From Vicingaceae bacterium (GTDB lineage Bacteria > Bacteroidota > Bacteroidia > Flavobacteriales_E > Vicingaceae): DNA of 64,000 nucleotides. Of the stretch, positions 28,151 to 37,535 are shown in pieces. The translations under genes and the position numbers were made by a program. Every line of letters begins with the position of its first letter. Position 1 is the stretch's first letter. The stretch lies in NCBI GenBank assembly GCA_028245195.1, contig JAOKCF010000006.1, positions 39,191-103,190 on the forward strand, given 5' to 3'. The notes under the pieces were generated by a model. That model did no database searches, was not told the DNA's origin, and saw nothing but the letters and a program-made list of their open reading frames with translations.

Positions 28151-28544
28151 GGGGCCGACCGGTATCGACAGCGAGATGAATGAATGAGTAAGCAGGTCGA
28201 GTATTTAGTGAGTAACTCGTTAAACTTAACACTAAAAGTCTATAAACGACGACAATAATTACGCGCTTGCAGCGTAACACTCTATAGAGGTTACAATTAA
28301 TTCGGGACAATAGTTTCGAACAAGCATTTCTCTCAGGGGTTCCGCTCACTAATACCCTGGTCAAGAGGAATCGACATTTTGAGCTAGTCAATTTGGAACC
28401 TAGACGGGTTGGCGAAACTAAATAGGATAAGGTATAAATTGGGTGTTTACTTCCGGTTTATATTCGAAAACCAATAGTAGAATAAACTTGTAGAAAGCTT
28501 CTTGATTCCTTGTTTGGACGAGAGTTCGAATCTCTCCGGCTCCA
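28151..28544 (+). ncRNA. ssrA: tmRNA
   Basis: The 5-prime end GGGGCCGACCGGTATCGACA pairs with the 3-prime acceptor arm CCGGCTCC after the T-arm GAGTTCGAATCTC, forming the alanyl-tRNA-like domain; CCA is not encoded. Between them a tag reading frame at 28245-28277 encodes NDDNNYALAA and TAA. The tag ends in YALAA, the ClpXP-type degron of most bacterial tmRNAs, and its start codon is inferred from the usual resume position. Length about 394 bases. It rescues stalled ribosomes with SmpB. Confidence 0.95.
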
Positions 28545-28548
28545 CGGC

Positions 28549-28592
28549 ATTATTCCCTAAAATAAATATTTATTTTAGGGAATAATTTTTTG
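28549..28592 (+). terminator. Strong intrinsic terminator after tmRNA
   Basis: An 18-bp perfect stem (28549-28566 with 28569-28586, core TTCCCTAAAATAAA) followed by a T6 tract. It ends the tmRNA transcript. Confidence 0.9.
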
Positions 28593-28692
28593 ATTAAATT
28601 TTTATTAAATAAAAAATATAATAAGTGATACGAGTTCCTCTGGCAACAGAAAAAAGGAAGAAGAAAAAGTATGTTATTTCAGAAAAAAATTC

Positions 28693-28915
28693 CTAGCTCA
28701 TTCCCAAAGATAATTTTGGGAAACTAGAAAGAGGGAAGGTTTTAAATAGTAAATCTAGATTTTCTTAAAAATTCGTTTAGTGTTAAGTGAGTATATGAAG
28801 TTACGATTCCTTTTGACTCCACTAACTAAAGCTTAACACAAAATTGTTGAGCTTTAGTTTGGTTACAAGGATCAACATCTGAGATGACCACCGGCTATCG
28901 CTAGTCGCAGTAACC
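28693..28915 (+). ncRNA. Candidate structured RNA downstream of tmRNA
   Basis: A gene-free stretch of about 380 bases between the tmRNA terminator and a desaturase gene holds three independent structures: TTCCCAAA/TTTGGGAA (28701-28708/28715-28722), a 15-bp hairpin AACTAAAGCTTAACA/complement (28824-28838/28845-28859) with one U-G pair, and a closed element GGTTAC/GTAACC (28861-28866/28910-28915) enclosing two hairpins, CATC/GATG and CGGCTA/TAGTCG (28892-28897/28902-28907, one G-U pair). Both G-U pairs only work on the plus strand, which favours a plus-strand transcript. I do not recognise a known family. No promoter or clean terminator is evident. Confidence 0.4.
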
Positions 28916-28969
28916 TGAATTTTAGATGAGGAATTTATTATTCTTTAGAACTTTTAAGCTCTGAAATAT

Positions 28970-29707
28970 CTAATTTTTCACTTTCTTTATCTTAATAATA
29001 TTCAAACTATTTAAAATTCTCATGATGAAAAATGTGGGGTCAAATTCGTGCCAACGAACGCCGCCGAAATTTGGATTTCCGCTGCGCTTGTGGTGATTGT
29101 TATGGTACGATTCACCCATCATTAAAAAATCGAACGGCAAGAAGTTTTTTGACGTGTCCTTTAGTTTAAAGTTAACGTAGCCATAAATGTGAGCAAACCA
29201 ATTAATAATAGCTCCGTGGATTGGAGCCATTAAAAAGGTAATTGGTAGAAATAACCATTGCCACCATGCTGTTGCAAAAAAATAGAAAAAGGCCGTGTAT
29301 CCTACTCCCCAAAGTACCCTAGAAAGCATAGAGCTTGCAAATTTATCAAAGCTTTCCCATTGAGGAACATTGGTTAAAAAACGCTCTTCAACCTCTATTT
29401 TCATTTTATTAATGTTTTGATAGGTGTCTTTTGTTTTTAACATCATTTTGAATAAGTTATCATCGTATTTTGGCGAATGCACATCTTGTGGGGTATCTGC
29501 ATAGGCATGATGAATGCGGTGCATAATACCATAGCCATAAGCGCTCAAATAACTACTTCCTTGGAAAATCCAAGTTAACACATAGGTTACTTTTTCCATG
29601 CCCCGTGACATGGTAAAGGTTTGGTGGGCAGCATACCGATGTAAAAAAAACGTTTGAAAAAAAAGTCCTCCGTACCAAAGTACGATTAAGAATATGAGAA
29701 TTGCCAT
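28970..29707 (-). CDS. Acyl-CoA desaturase (delta-9 type)
   Basis: 245 residues. The three histidine boxes of membrane diiron desaturases are present: HRYAAH (about residue 23), HRIHH (about 63) and HNNHH (about 203). Two to four hydrophobic segments bracket them. The short length and the HRYAAH box match the stearoyl-CoA-desaturase-like group in Bacteroidota, which puts a double bond at C9 of acyl chains to adjust membrane fluidity. A second, unrelated-type desaturase lies at 42972-44066. A palindromic operator candidate lies 108 bases upstream (29815-29838). Confidence 0.9.
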   Translation of the reverse strand: MAILIFLIVLWYGGLFFQTFFLHRYAAHQTFTMSRGMEKVTYVLTWIFQGSSYLSAYGYGIMHRIHHAYADTPQDVHSPKYDDNLFKMMLKTKDTYQNINKMKIEVEERFLTNVPQWESFDKFASSMLSRVLWGVGYTAFFYFFATAWWQWLFLPITFLMAPIHGAIINWFAHIYGYVNFKLKDTSKNFLPFDFLMMGESYHNNHHKRSGNPNFGGVRWHEFDPTFFIMRILNSLNIIKIKKVKN

Positions 29708-30051
29708 AAGTTAGTGCTATAAGTATTTTTTAAAGTTCATCATTACTAAAACAACTTAAAGCAGAATAGTTCTATTTTTCACAAAATAATTTTTTAACAT
29801 TTTAAAAGGAATTTAATTAGTTGCAGGTGCAACTAATTCCTAAAATTCGTTAAACACTTACTCAAAGATATCGTAGCATTACAATACATGCTTGATATTA
29901 ATATGATTGAGGATGATATACGAATAATTCGGCGATACGGGTTTCAAAGAAGATAGGGACATTGATTATAAGTTGAAAACTTTGATGTTTCAACAAAATT
30001 GCGTGCTTCAGAAAGTTTCATATAAAGCAGATAGAAGTTCGCTTCTCGAAT
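29708..30051. other. Intergenic region with operator and a coding scrap
   Basis: Besides the palindrome, plus-strand sequence at 29888-30068 reads MLDINMIEDDIRIIRRYGF in one frame and, after a one-base shift, FKEDRDIDYKLKTLMFQQNC in another, ending with TAA at 30068, inside the tail of the PKD gene. It looks like a decayed short gene; I cannot assign it. Confidence 0.35.
29815..29838. promoter_or_regulatory. Palindromic operator candidate upstream of the desaturase
   Basis: Perfect 11-bp arms AATTAGTTGCA and TGCAACTAATT separated by only GG. A two-base spacer cannot form an RNA hairpin loop, so this is more likely a protein-binding DNA palindrome. It lies about 108 bases upstream of the desaturase start, in a 344-base intergenic region otherwise without clear genes. 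The regulator is not identifiable here. Confidence 0.45.
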
Positions 30052-33000
30052 TTATCTTAGCAAAGTAATGTTCCCTGATTTTGTAATCACCTTATCGCCA
30101 AAGGTTAAGGCTTCTACTGTATAAACATAGGTTTCAATATTTTGCTCTTTTCCTTTGTAAACACCATTCCAACCAACTTTAAAATCAGTGCTTTCGAATA
30201 CCAATTCTCCAAAACGATTGTAAATTTTGAAGGCTATGAGTTCTTTCAATCCCCAACCTTTAGCGTAAATAATATCATTAATTCCGTCGTTATTTGGGCT
30301 GAAAGCCGACGGAACATCTAACGAGTATTTTTCTTCCACCTTAATCTCAACAGTATCTCTTACTGTAAAGCATCCAAATTTATCGGAAACCACTAGGTAA
30401 TAGGTCGTAGTTTGTAAAGGTGATGCAATCGGGTTAGGGCAGTCGGCACAACTTAAACCCTCAGGAGGAGTCCAACTGTAAGTATATCCGTTTCCGGCAT
30501 TCGTATTTAATTGGTAACTCTCTCCAATAATGATGGTAGTGTCTAATAGAATAGAGGGAATTGGCTCTTGAATCACTTCAACAAAAATACTAGCTGTGTC
30601 AAAACACGTGCTCGGATTACTCACTCTAACTTTATATCTGGTGTTCGTTTGTGGAATTACAATAGGGTTCGGGATACTTGTATCGTTAATAAATACATTT
30701 GGCGACCATGAGTAAAAGTCTCCATCAGAAGCACTCAGTTGAACAGATTGACCAATACAGATTCCTGTATCATTACTAACGAGGGCTATTGGCCTTTCAA
30801 AAACATCTAACTGTTTTATAGCAGTATCAATACATCCAATAGTTGAAGTAATCGCTAATTGAATAAAGTAGCTTCCAGGTGTATTGTATTGTATCGTTTC
30901 TTGTGATTGGGAAGAAGAAAAGCCTTGTCCTTGACCAAAATTCCATCTAAAACTGTTTGCATTGATAGAAGTGCTACTAAAAGTTGATAAAAATGGAGCA
31001 CATCCTGTATCGCTTGTCATGGTAAAGTCTGCCAATACATCAGAAATTTGAATTGAATCAGTTATGGGTACGGTGCAAGTTCCACTCGCATCGCTTAAAA
31101 TTAAGCTAACATAGATTTTGCCAATTGTTCTATATATATGGGTTGCGGTTGCTCCGCCGGTCTGTGTATTCCCATCGCCAAAATCCCAAACATAACTACT
31201 AACATTTCGCTGACTGTCTAAGGTGAATGTAAAAGGTTCATTTACACAACCTGTATTTTTATCTATAGAAAAACTTGCCTCTGGCCCATTGGTTTGAATG
31301 TATTGAAGTTTGGAAACACTGTCAATGCAGCCATTCGGCGTCTCCACTAATAAGGATACGTCAAACTTGCCTACGTTTTCAAAAATGAAACGAGGATCAT
31401 TTAAAACGGAGAAGTTAGCTCCAATGTTCCAAAACCATTTTACAATGTTGCCCTTCGATGTATCTTGAAATTGAACTTCCAAAGGATAACAAGTAGAAAT
31501 TGTAGTGTTGGCTGTAAAACCAGCGACTGGGTTAGCTTCAACTCGGAAGAAAACGGAATCGAATAGAATGCATGCATTAGAGTTTTCCCCTCTTAATTTT
31601 ACATTGAAAACACCTACCGAGTCGAAGGTATGGTATACCGTATCTTGATTCGTTACAAGAGTATCTCCATCTCCAAAGTTCCAAACAAAAGAATTGTTGC
31701 GGTCATTTGATGTATTTCTAAGAAGAATTGTTCTTCCCTGACAAATGTTATTGTTTGAGATTGTCCGAATGGAAACATCGAAAGGTTGTAAGTTAAAAAG
31801 GTTGGGTAACGCAACTGTATCGCTGCAACCAAATATGTTTTCCGTGTAAAGCGTAATTGAGTTCTGACCTGCTGTTGTGTAACGATAACTTGTATCTATT
31901 GTAAACAAAGTATCTCCGTCGTCCATTAAAAACAAGGTATCTCCAACGCCCATTATAAAATAACTCTTTGCAGCTAACGTGTCGAAAACACTTGTGTTGG
32001 TTAAATTGATATCAACTGGTAAACAGTTGCCTAGCAGATTGTAATTAAAGCTGGCTTGAGGTTTCGACACGTAAAAATCTCTAAATCGCTCATATTCACA
32101 GCCTACTTGGTCTTTCCCTTTATAACCAATTGTGTATACTCCTCGTTGGTTAAAGGTATAGTTAAATGAATCTCGTTGACTAACCGGAAGTCCATCTAGA
32201 GTCCAAACCAGGCTATCTAGTCTTACGAGGCTATTTTGCCAAATCAAATTATCTTCTCCTAAACAAAAATTGGATTTTCCTGGTCGAATAATAGGAGGAG
32301 TTATAATTTCTAAAGGAACATTGACCGTATCCGAGACAGGAGCACAACCATTTGTATCGTTATAGACGGTAAAAATATATTGTTGTGTTCTCAAAGAATC
32401 GTAGGTATGGCTGGTAATTAAGTTCGTCGTGTCAAAAATGCTAGAGTCACCAAAGTCCCAAGAAAAGCGAGTTGTACCATACACAATCGCGTTGAAATTC
32501 ACTAAATTTCGATTGAGACAATTGGAAGAAAAGTCAGTGGATTCAATGATTGGTCCTTTCACATAAAATGCACTATCAATAAAAATTACTGAGTCACAAC
32601 CATTGTTTCCCTGTCTTACCTTAAGGCTATAATAGCCCGTATCTGTAAAGAGCGTAAAAGGTGTCGTATCTCTGACGTTGTCTGGTACAACAGAATCTTT
32701 TTTGTTGGTAGTCAAGTTTTCTATAATGTAGGCGATAAAATTGGGTGTCGAGTCATTTGGATTAATGTTTACGACAAAGAAAGAATCTGCATAACATACT
32801 TCCCTCGGAAAGAAATTGACAATGGGTGCAATTTTACTTCCTAACAAAATATCTAGTGACGTGGATGTTTTGCAACCGTCAGCACTTATAACAGATAGCT
32901 TAATAGTTCGCAATGTGTCGTCGGTTATGACTAGGTCTTGGGGTGGATTCGAACCAATGTAAGTGCTGCTATCGGGAAATTTCCAAGTAAAGACATAATT

Positions 33001-34443
33001 ACTGGTTTGAATCGGAGTAAAAATAGTGCTATTGAGTTCAACAACAGATGGAAAGCAACCACCCAGAATTGGCCCGTAAAAAGTGGGAAAATCGTTAGTT
33101 ATAAATACTAATGTTGTATCAAATACTCTTTGAGTAGGTTTGAAGATGGTGTCCTTGCATCCATTAGCGCTTGTAACAATTAAAGAGTCCGAAAACCTTC
33201 CTTCTCTACTTCCATAATAATGAACGGGATTTTGATCAGAGTATTTAGCAAATAATTGAGGAATATCATTTGTGTCTGATGTGCCAACTTTCCAAGCCCA
33301 TCGAACAGCATTGTATGATTGGTCAATAAACACAGCTGAGTCACCTCGATTACATTTAAATGTGTCAACAGTAAAATTTGCAGTTACTTTCTCAATTCTA
33401 ATGGTATCATATTTAATAACTGTGCAACCTGTAGCGAATGCTCTAAGTGTAATGATGAAAGTTCCTGAGTCGCTAAAGGATTTAGTTGGGAACCTTGAAA
33501 CGGAACCAGTACCATCACCAAAATCCCATAAATAAGAATCGGCATCAGTAGAGCTATTCGCAATTAGTAAGGGAACACCAATACAAAATGTATCACCATT
33601 GAGACTAAAGTCAGCTTTTGGTTGCCTGAGTCGAATATAGTTTGAGTCTGTTTTTGTATTCGTACAACTAGGGTCGGTAGCTGTCAACGAAACAGTGTAG
33701 GCTCCATAACCACTGTAAGAATGTGTAGGATTCTCTTGGGTTGACGTTGTGTTATCGCCAAAATTCCACAAATATGTAAGGTTAAATCCAGTTGAACCAT
33801 TGATAAAACTAACAGTTAACGAATCAGCACAAGTTGATCTTGGTCCACTTGCCGTAAAAGCAGCAATGGGTGAAGGAGTAGCGTTGATTGGTCCAAGTAA
33901 AATAGTACTGGTACAACCGTTGGTGTCAATAACTTGTAAACTCGGAGAAAAACTGCCTTGAACTTGATAGGTGTGGGTTACACTAGGGTTATTCGGCGCT
34001 TTGCTACCATCCTTAAAATCCCAAATGTATCGAGTTATTTGACCATCGCCTAAGATGGTTGTAGAGTTAAAATTAACAATTAATGGCGAACAGCCTCCGT
34101 TTGGTGTAAAGGTAAAGTTAGCTGTGGGATTCTTGTACACTTGTATGTAACCTGTTTTGGTTATGGTTTGGCTCACGGTGCCATCACTCACATTTAAAGT
34201 TACCGTGTAGCTGCCGGGAGAGGTATAACTGGCTGATGGGTTCTGTAAAGTGGAATTGTTTTGATTCCCAAAAGACCACGACCAAGAGGTTATTGAAGGG
34301 TCTCCGGTAGGCGTGAATTGAACATTTGAAAGAGAGCCGCAACCTTCTGTAATATTCGCGCTGAAATTGGCATTCAATCGCGCTGAAGCATTAAATCCGA
34401 AGATTAGAAAAATAAAAATGCTAAGTATTTCTTTCAATTTCAA
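30052..34443 (-). CDS. Giant PKD-repeat T9SS cargo with type-B sorting domain
   Basis: 1463 residues with a signal peptide (cleavage near SARL, about 22). I count about eleven PKD-like repeats with the WxFGD-type motif (for example YLWNFGDNTT, YLWDFGDGTG, YVWDFGDGNT), then a C-terminal module of about 90 residues starting SAFSPNNDGINDIIYAKGW and ending in the short TLLR strand: the gliding-motility-associated CHU_C/type-B T9SS sorting domain (TIGR04131 family). It should be exported to and displayed on the surface as an adhesin or motility protein. It is transcribed divergently, 46 bases from a PorP/SprF gene that is its probable partner. Confidence 0.93.
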   Translation of the reverse strand: MKLKEILSIFIFLIFGFNASARLNANFSANITEGCGSLSNVQFTPTGDPSITSWSWSFGNQNNSTLQNPSASYTSPGSYTVTLNVSDGTVSQTITKTGYIQVYKNPTANFTFTPNGGCSPLIVNFNSTTILGDGQITRYIWDFKDGSKAPNNPSVTHTYQVQGSFSPSLQVIDTNGCTSTILLGPINATPSPIAAFTASGPRSTCADSLTVSFINGSTGFNLTYLWNFGDNTTSTQENPTHSYSGYGAYTVSLTATDPSCTNTKTDSNYIRLRQPKADFSLNGDTFCIGVPLLIANSSTDADSYLWDFGDGTGSVSRFPTKSFSDSGTFIITLRAFATGCTVIKYDTIRIEKVTANFTVDTFKCNRGDSAVFIDQSYNAVRWAWKVGTSDTNDIPQLFAKYSDQNPVHYYGSREGRFSDSLIVTSANGCKDTIFKPTQRVFDTTLVFITNDFPTFYGPILGGCFPSVVELNSTIFTPIQTSNYVFTWKFPDSSTYIGSNPPQDLVITDDTLRTIKLSVISADGCKTSTSLDILLGSKIAPIVNFFPREVCYADSFFVVNINPNDSTPNFIAYIIENLTTNKKDSVVPDNVRDTTPFTLFTDTGYYSLKVRQGNNGCDSVIFIDSAFYVKGPIIESTDFSSNCLNRNLVNFNAIVYGTTRFSWDFGDSSIFDTTNLITSHTYDSLRTQQYIFTVYNDTNGCAPVSDTVNVPLEIITPPIIRPGKSNFCLGEDNLIWQNSLVRLDSLVWTLDGLPVSQRDSFNYTFNQRGVYTIGYKGKDQVGCEYERFRDFYVSKPQASFNYNLLGNCLPVDINLTNTSVFDTLAAKSYFIMGVGDTLFLMDDGDTLFTIDTSYRYTTAGQNSITLYTENIFGCSDTVALPNLFNLQPFDVSIRTISNNNICQGRTILLRNTSNDRNNSFVWNFGDGDTLVTNQDTVYHTFDSVGVFNVKLRGENSNACILFDSVFFRVEANPVAGFTANTTISTCYPLEVQFQDTSKGNIVKWFWNIGANFSVLNDPRFIFENVGKFDVSLLVETPNGCIDSVSKLQYIQTNGPEASFSIDKNTGCVNEPFTFTLDSQRNVSSYVWDFGDGNTQTGGATATHIYRTIGKIYVSLILSDASGTCTVPITDSIQISDVLADFTMTSDTGCAPFLSTFSSTSINANSFRWNFGQGQGFSSSQSQETIQYNTPGSYFIQLAITSTIGCIDTAIKQLDVFERPIALVSNDTGICIGQSVQLSASDGDFYSWSPNVFINDTSIPNPIVIPQTNTRYKVRVSNPSTCFDTASIFVEVIQEPIPSILLDTTIIIGESYQLNTNAGNGYTYSWTPPEGLSCADCPNPIASPLQTTTYYLVVSDKFGCFTVRDTVEIKVEEKYSLDVPSAFSPNNDGINDIIYAKGWGLKELIAFKIYNRFGELVFESTDFKVGWNGVYKGKEQNIETYVYTVEALTFGDKVITKSGNITLLR

Positions 34444-34489
34444 TGGCTCTGATTAACGGTTAAATAGTTTTCTCCTACTTTTACAATCA

Positions 34490-35515
34490 ATGTCAAAAAT
34501 ATGGTTAAACCTCTGTTTTTTAGTTTTTCTTTCGGTTTTTACGGAAGATACTTATTCACAAGACGTACATTTCTCGCAAAGGTTGGTTGGTGATCGACAG
34601 CTTAATCCAAGTTTTACAAATCGGTTCGAAGGAAACTTTCAGGTCATCACTGCATATCGTCAACAATGGCAATCGGTTGGGGTGCCATTTACGACTGGAA
34701 GTCTATTTTTTACTAAAAAGTTTAAAACATCAATTCCCGTTGTAGAATGGTTTGCCGGTATTGCCTACGCAAACGACCAAAGCGGAGATGCAAAACTAAC
34801 GATGAATCAATTTCAATTGAACGCAGGAGCATCTTACCGCTACTCAAAGCACAAATTTACATTTGCCATTCAAAATGGTTGGATAGCTAAATCATTAAAT
34901 CAAGGTGGTTTAAGCTTTCCTTCTCAATACGACCGAAACACTGGAGGATTTAATGAAAGTTTAAGCAGTGGAGAAGCCTTTGCTGGGGAAAATAAATCCT
35001 ACTATGATTTATCCATTGGAGCTACTTGGGAAACCGAATTTGGGAATGATTGGAAAATGACTTCAGGCTTGTCAATGAACCATTTAATTGAACCAAAAGA
35101 AAGTTTTTTCGACCAAGTGAATCAGAAAAATAGAGGAGTTGGAGGACAATTTCTTGCAGAGAAGCAACTCTATGAAAAGTTAAACTTTCACCCTTATTTG
35201 AGCTATTATTGGGCTAGAGGAGCTTCAGAAATGTTAATTGGTTCAGCTGTTTCATTTCCGTTAGAAGGCTTTAAGAAAATTGACGAATTGAAACCTTTCC
35301 TCTATTTAAGAACCGGTCTTGACAGAATAACTGATGCATTTGTTATCGGTAGTCGGGCAAGTTTTAGCAAATTCGATCTAGGGCTCTCGTATGATATTAA
35401 CATTTCCGATTTAGAGCTTGCTTCTAATTACCAAGGAGGTATCGAACTGTCTTTAATTTTTACTGCTAGAAATCCTAAACTAAAAAACATTCGAATTCCC
35501 TGTGAACGTTACTAG
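34490..35515 (+). CDS. PorP/SprF-family T9SS membrane protein
   Basis: 341 residues with a signal peptide (cleavage near TYSQ, about 24) and the family's opening DVHFSQRLVGDRQLNPSFT, then YRQQWQSVGVPFTT, FKFD-type strands and the final ELSLIFT barrel strand. PorP/SprF proteins help move type-B cargo proteins to the surface; in Flavobacterium a dedicated SprF-like protein goes with each cargo. It is divergent from the giant PKD cargo (46-bp gap) and its stop overlaps the OmpA gene by 14 bases. Confidence 0.9.
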   Translation: MSKIWLNLCFLVFLSVFTEDTYSQDVHFSQRLVGDRQLNPSFTNRFEGNFQVITAYRQQWQSVGVPFTTGSLFFTKKFKTSIPVVEWFAGIAYANDQSGDAKLTMNQFQLNAGASYRYSKHKFTFAIQNGWIAKSLNQGGLSFPSQYDRNTGGFNESLSSGEAFAGENKSYYDLSIGATWETEFGNDWKMTSGLSMNHLIEPKESFFDQVNQKNRGVGGQFLAEKQLYEKLNFHPYLSYYWARGASEMLIGSAVSFPLEGFKKIDELKPFLYLRTGLDRITDAFVIGSRASFSKFDLGLSYDINISDLELASNYQGGIELSLIFTARNPKLKNIRIPCERY

Positions 35516-37526
35516 ATCTACCTTTATTTTAGCAGCTTTACTTTGTTCTCTGCTTGGGTTTTCTCAAATAGATAACAAACAGCACTCTGCAAGTAAGTTG
35601 AAGAAACTGGCTCAAGCTGCTGAATACATTAGGGACTGGGAAAGTGCTGCCGAGTATTATACTATATACTTAGATAAAAAATCACCAGACTATAAAGTGT
35701 TATATCATTTGGCCGAAGCTCAGCGTAAAGGAGGGAGTTATAAGGCAGCTCAAAATAATTACCAAACTGTATTTGAAAAAGAAAATAATAAATTTCCATT
35801 AGCGGGGTTTTATTATGCTAAAATGTTAGTATCCAATGGTAATTGTAAAGAAGCTTTGCCGATTTTAAAGAAGTTTAGAAAGGATTATCGTGGAGAAAAG
35901 GAGGATAAAACATATTTGCGTTTAGCTAAGTTTACCAGTGAAGCTTGTGAAGAATTAAATACCAATAAGGTCTCTAAATATAAAATAAAACCTCTTTCTG
36001 AGAATATTAATGGTAGTCATATCGAAGGCTCTCCAATCTATTTAGACAATGAAACGATAATTTATAATTCGTTAAATACTAAGGGGAAACTGGTTTTTAA
36101 CGTGGAGCAAGATGAAATACCAAAGCGTAAGTTTTATGTGGCAGAAAAGGATTATGGAGTTTGGGAACACAAAAGCGAATGGCAACAAACAGAGCTTTAT
36201 TTACAATATGAAATAGCAAACGGAGCTTTCAACCCGGAAGGAAATCGTTTTTATTTTTCTGCTTGTGAAGTAAATAGCATAGGCAAGATGGCCTGTGATA
36301 TTTATGTAATGCAACAAGAAGCGGGAGAATGGAAGCCGGCTAAAAAACTTCCTGCTATTGTTAACTCGCCTATTTATACTGAAACACAGGTTGCTGTTGG
36401 GTTGGATGAGAAAGATCAAGAAACTGTCTATTTTGTATCTGATAGAAAAGAAGGAAAAGGTGGTTTAGATATTTGGTATACAACTTATGATGCCTATAAA
36501 GACAGATATAAATCGTCAAAAAATTGTGGCTCAAAAATTAATTCAGTGGGAGATGAGATGACTCCTTCTTACCAGCCTTTAAACCGCACGTTGTATTTCA
36601 GCAGCGATGGTCATCCAAATTATGGGGGCTTGGATATTTTTAAATCAAGCGGCACAAGAACGAAATGGACGGAGCCAGAAAATATAGGCAACGAGATAAA
36701 TACTGCTGCAGATGAATTGTACTATGTTGAGAGTAAAAAAGGAGGGGAGGGAATCTTCGCAAGTAATCGCCTAAAACCGGGAGGAGAAGATAAATTTTGT
36801 TGCGATGACTTGTATGAATTTAAAGATGTGAATCTAATCCAAATCATGGTTTCTGGAGCTATGGTTGATAAAATGAAGACTGGAGCTGACCGTTACATGG
36901 AGGGAGTTCAAATTAAGTTGTTTAGAAAAGATCCAAGAACCGGCGAAGAAGTGCTGCTTCAAACGGTAAAAACAAAAGTAGATGGGAAGTATCAATTTCA
37001 ATTAGAACCTGATCAATTTTATACGTTAAAAACTGAAAAAGTTGGGTTTTTAATTCAAGAACACGATATCATTACAACCGGTATTGAAAGAAGTAGAAGA
37101 TACATCAAAAACTTTTCATTAGAATATTATTTTGGGAGGAGTATAGTGGTTGAGAACATTTACTACGATTTCGATAAAGCGACATTAACGGAAGCGTCAA
37201 AAATCACGATTGACACCACCATTTATGAAATTTTGGTTGAAAATCCGCACATTATTATTGAGTTAAGCTCACATACTGACAGTGAAGGAACAGATGAATA
37301 CAATGAAGACTTGTCTCAACGCAGGGCTGAAAGTGTTGTGAATTATTTGATTCAGAAAGGAGTTCCAAAAAAGCGATTGACTCCGAAAGGATACGGAGAA
37401 GGTAAACCGAGATTGCCAAATAAGAATTCTGACGGCAGTGACAATCCAGAGGGTCGAGCAAAAAATCGAAGAACTGAATTTAAAGTAATTGGAGAGATGG
37501 ATGTTGAAGTGAATTACAAGGAGTAG
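35502..37526 (+). CDS. TPR/PD40/OmpA-type periplasmic anchor protein
   Basis: 674 residues starting at GTG (35502) inside the PorP/SprF gene, with a signal peptide (cleavage near GFSQ). Order: N-terminal TPR-like helices (about 30-130), PD40-type beta-propeller repeats (about 160-440, with LYFSSDGHPNYGGLDIFKS), a carboxypeptidase regulatory-like beta domain (about 455-545), and a complete C-terminal OmpA peptidoglycan-binding domain (about 550-670: YYDFDKATL, ELSSHTDSEGTDEYN, QRRAESV, NRRTEF). This is the PorE/SprE-associated architecture of T9SS loci. It anchors an outer membrane complex to peptidoglycan. Confidence 0.92.
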   Translation: MNVTRSTFILAALLCSLLGFSQIDNKQHSASKLKKLAQAAEYIRDWESAAEYYTIYLDKKSPDYKVLYHLAEAQRKGGSYKAAQNNYQTVFEKENNKFPLAGFYYAKMLVSNGNCKEALPILKKFRKDYRGEKEDKTYLRLAKFTSEACEELNTNKVSKYKIKPLSENINGSHIEGSPIYLDNETIIYNSLNTKGKLVFNVEQDEIPKRKFYVAEKDYGVWEHKSEWQQTELYLQYEIANGAFNPEGNRFYFSACEVNSIGKMACDIYVMQQEAGEWKPAKKLPAIVNSPIYTETQVAVGLDEKDQETVYFVSDRKEGKGGLDIWYTTYDAYKDRYKSSKNCGSKINSVGDEMTPSYQPLNRTLYFSSDGHPNYGGLDIFKSSGTRTKWTEPENIGNEINTAADELYYVESKKGGEGIFASNRLKPGGEDKFCCDDLYEFKDVNLIQIMVSGAMVDKMKTGADRYMEGVQIKLFRKDPRTGEEVLLQTVKTKVDGKYQFQLEPDQFYTLKTEKVGFLIQEHDIITTGIERSRRYIKNFSLEYYFGRSIVVENIYYDFDKATLTEASKITIDTTIYEILVENPHIIIELSSHTDSEGTDEYNEDLSQRRAESVVNYLIQKGVPKKRLTPKGYGEGKPRLPNKNSDGSDNPEGRAKNRRTEFKVIGEMDVEVNYKE

Positions 37527-37535
37527 TCAGGAAAC

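Noticed and set aside
28032..28391. Minus-strand ORF across the tmRNA gene
   Set aside because: It is a shadow frame opposite a well-supported tmRNA.
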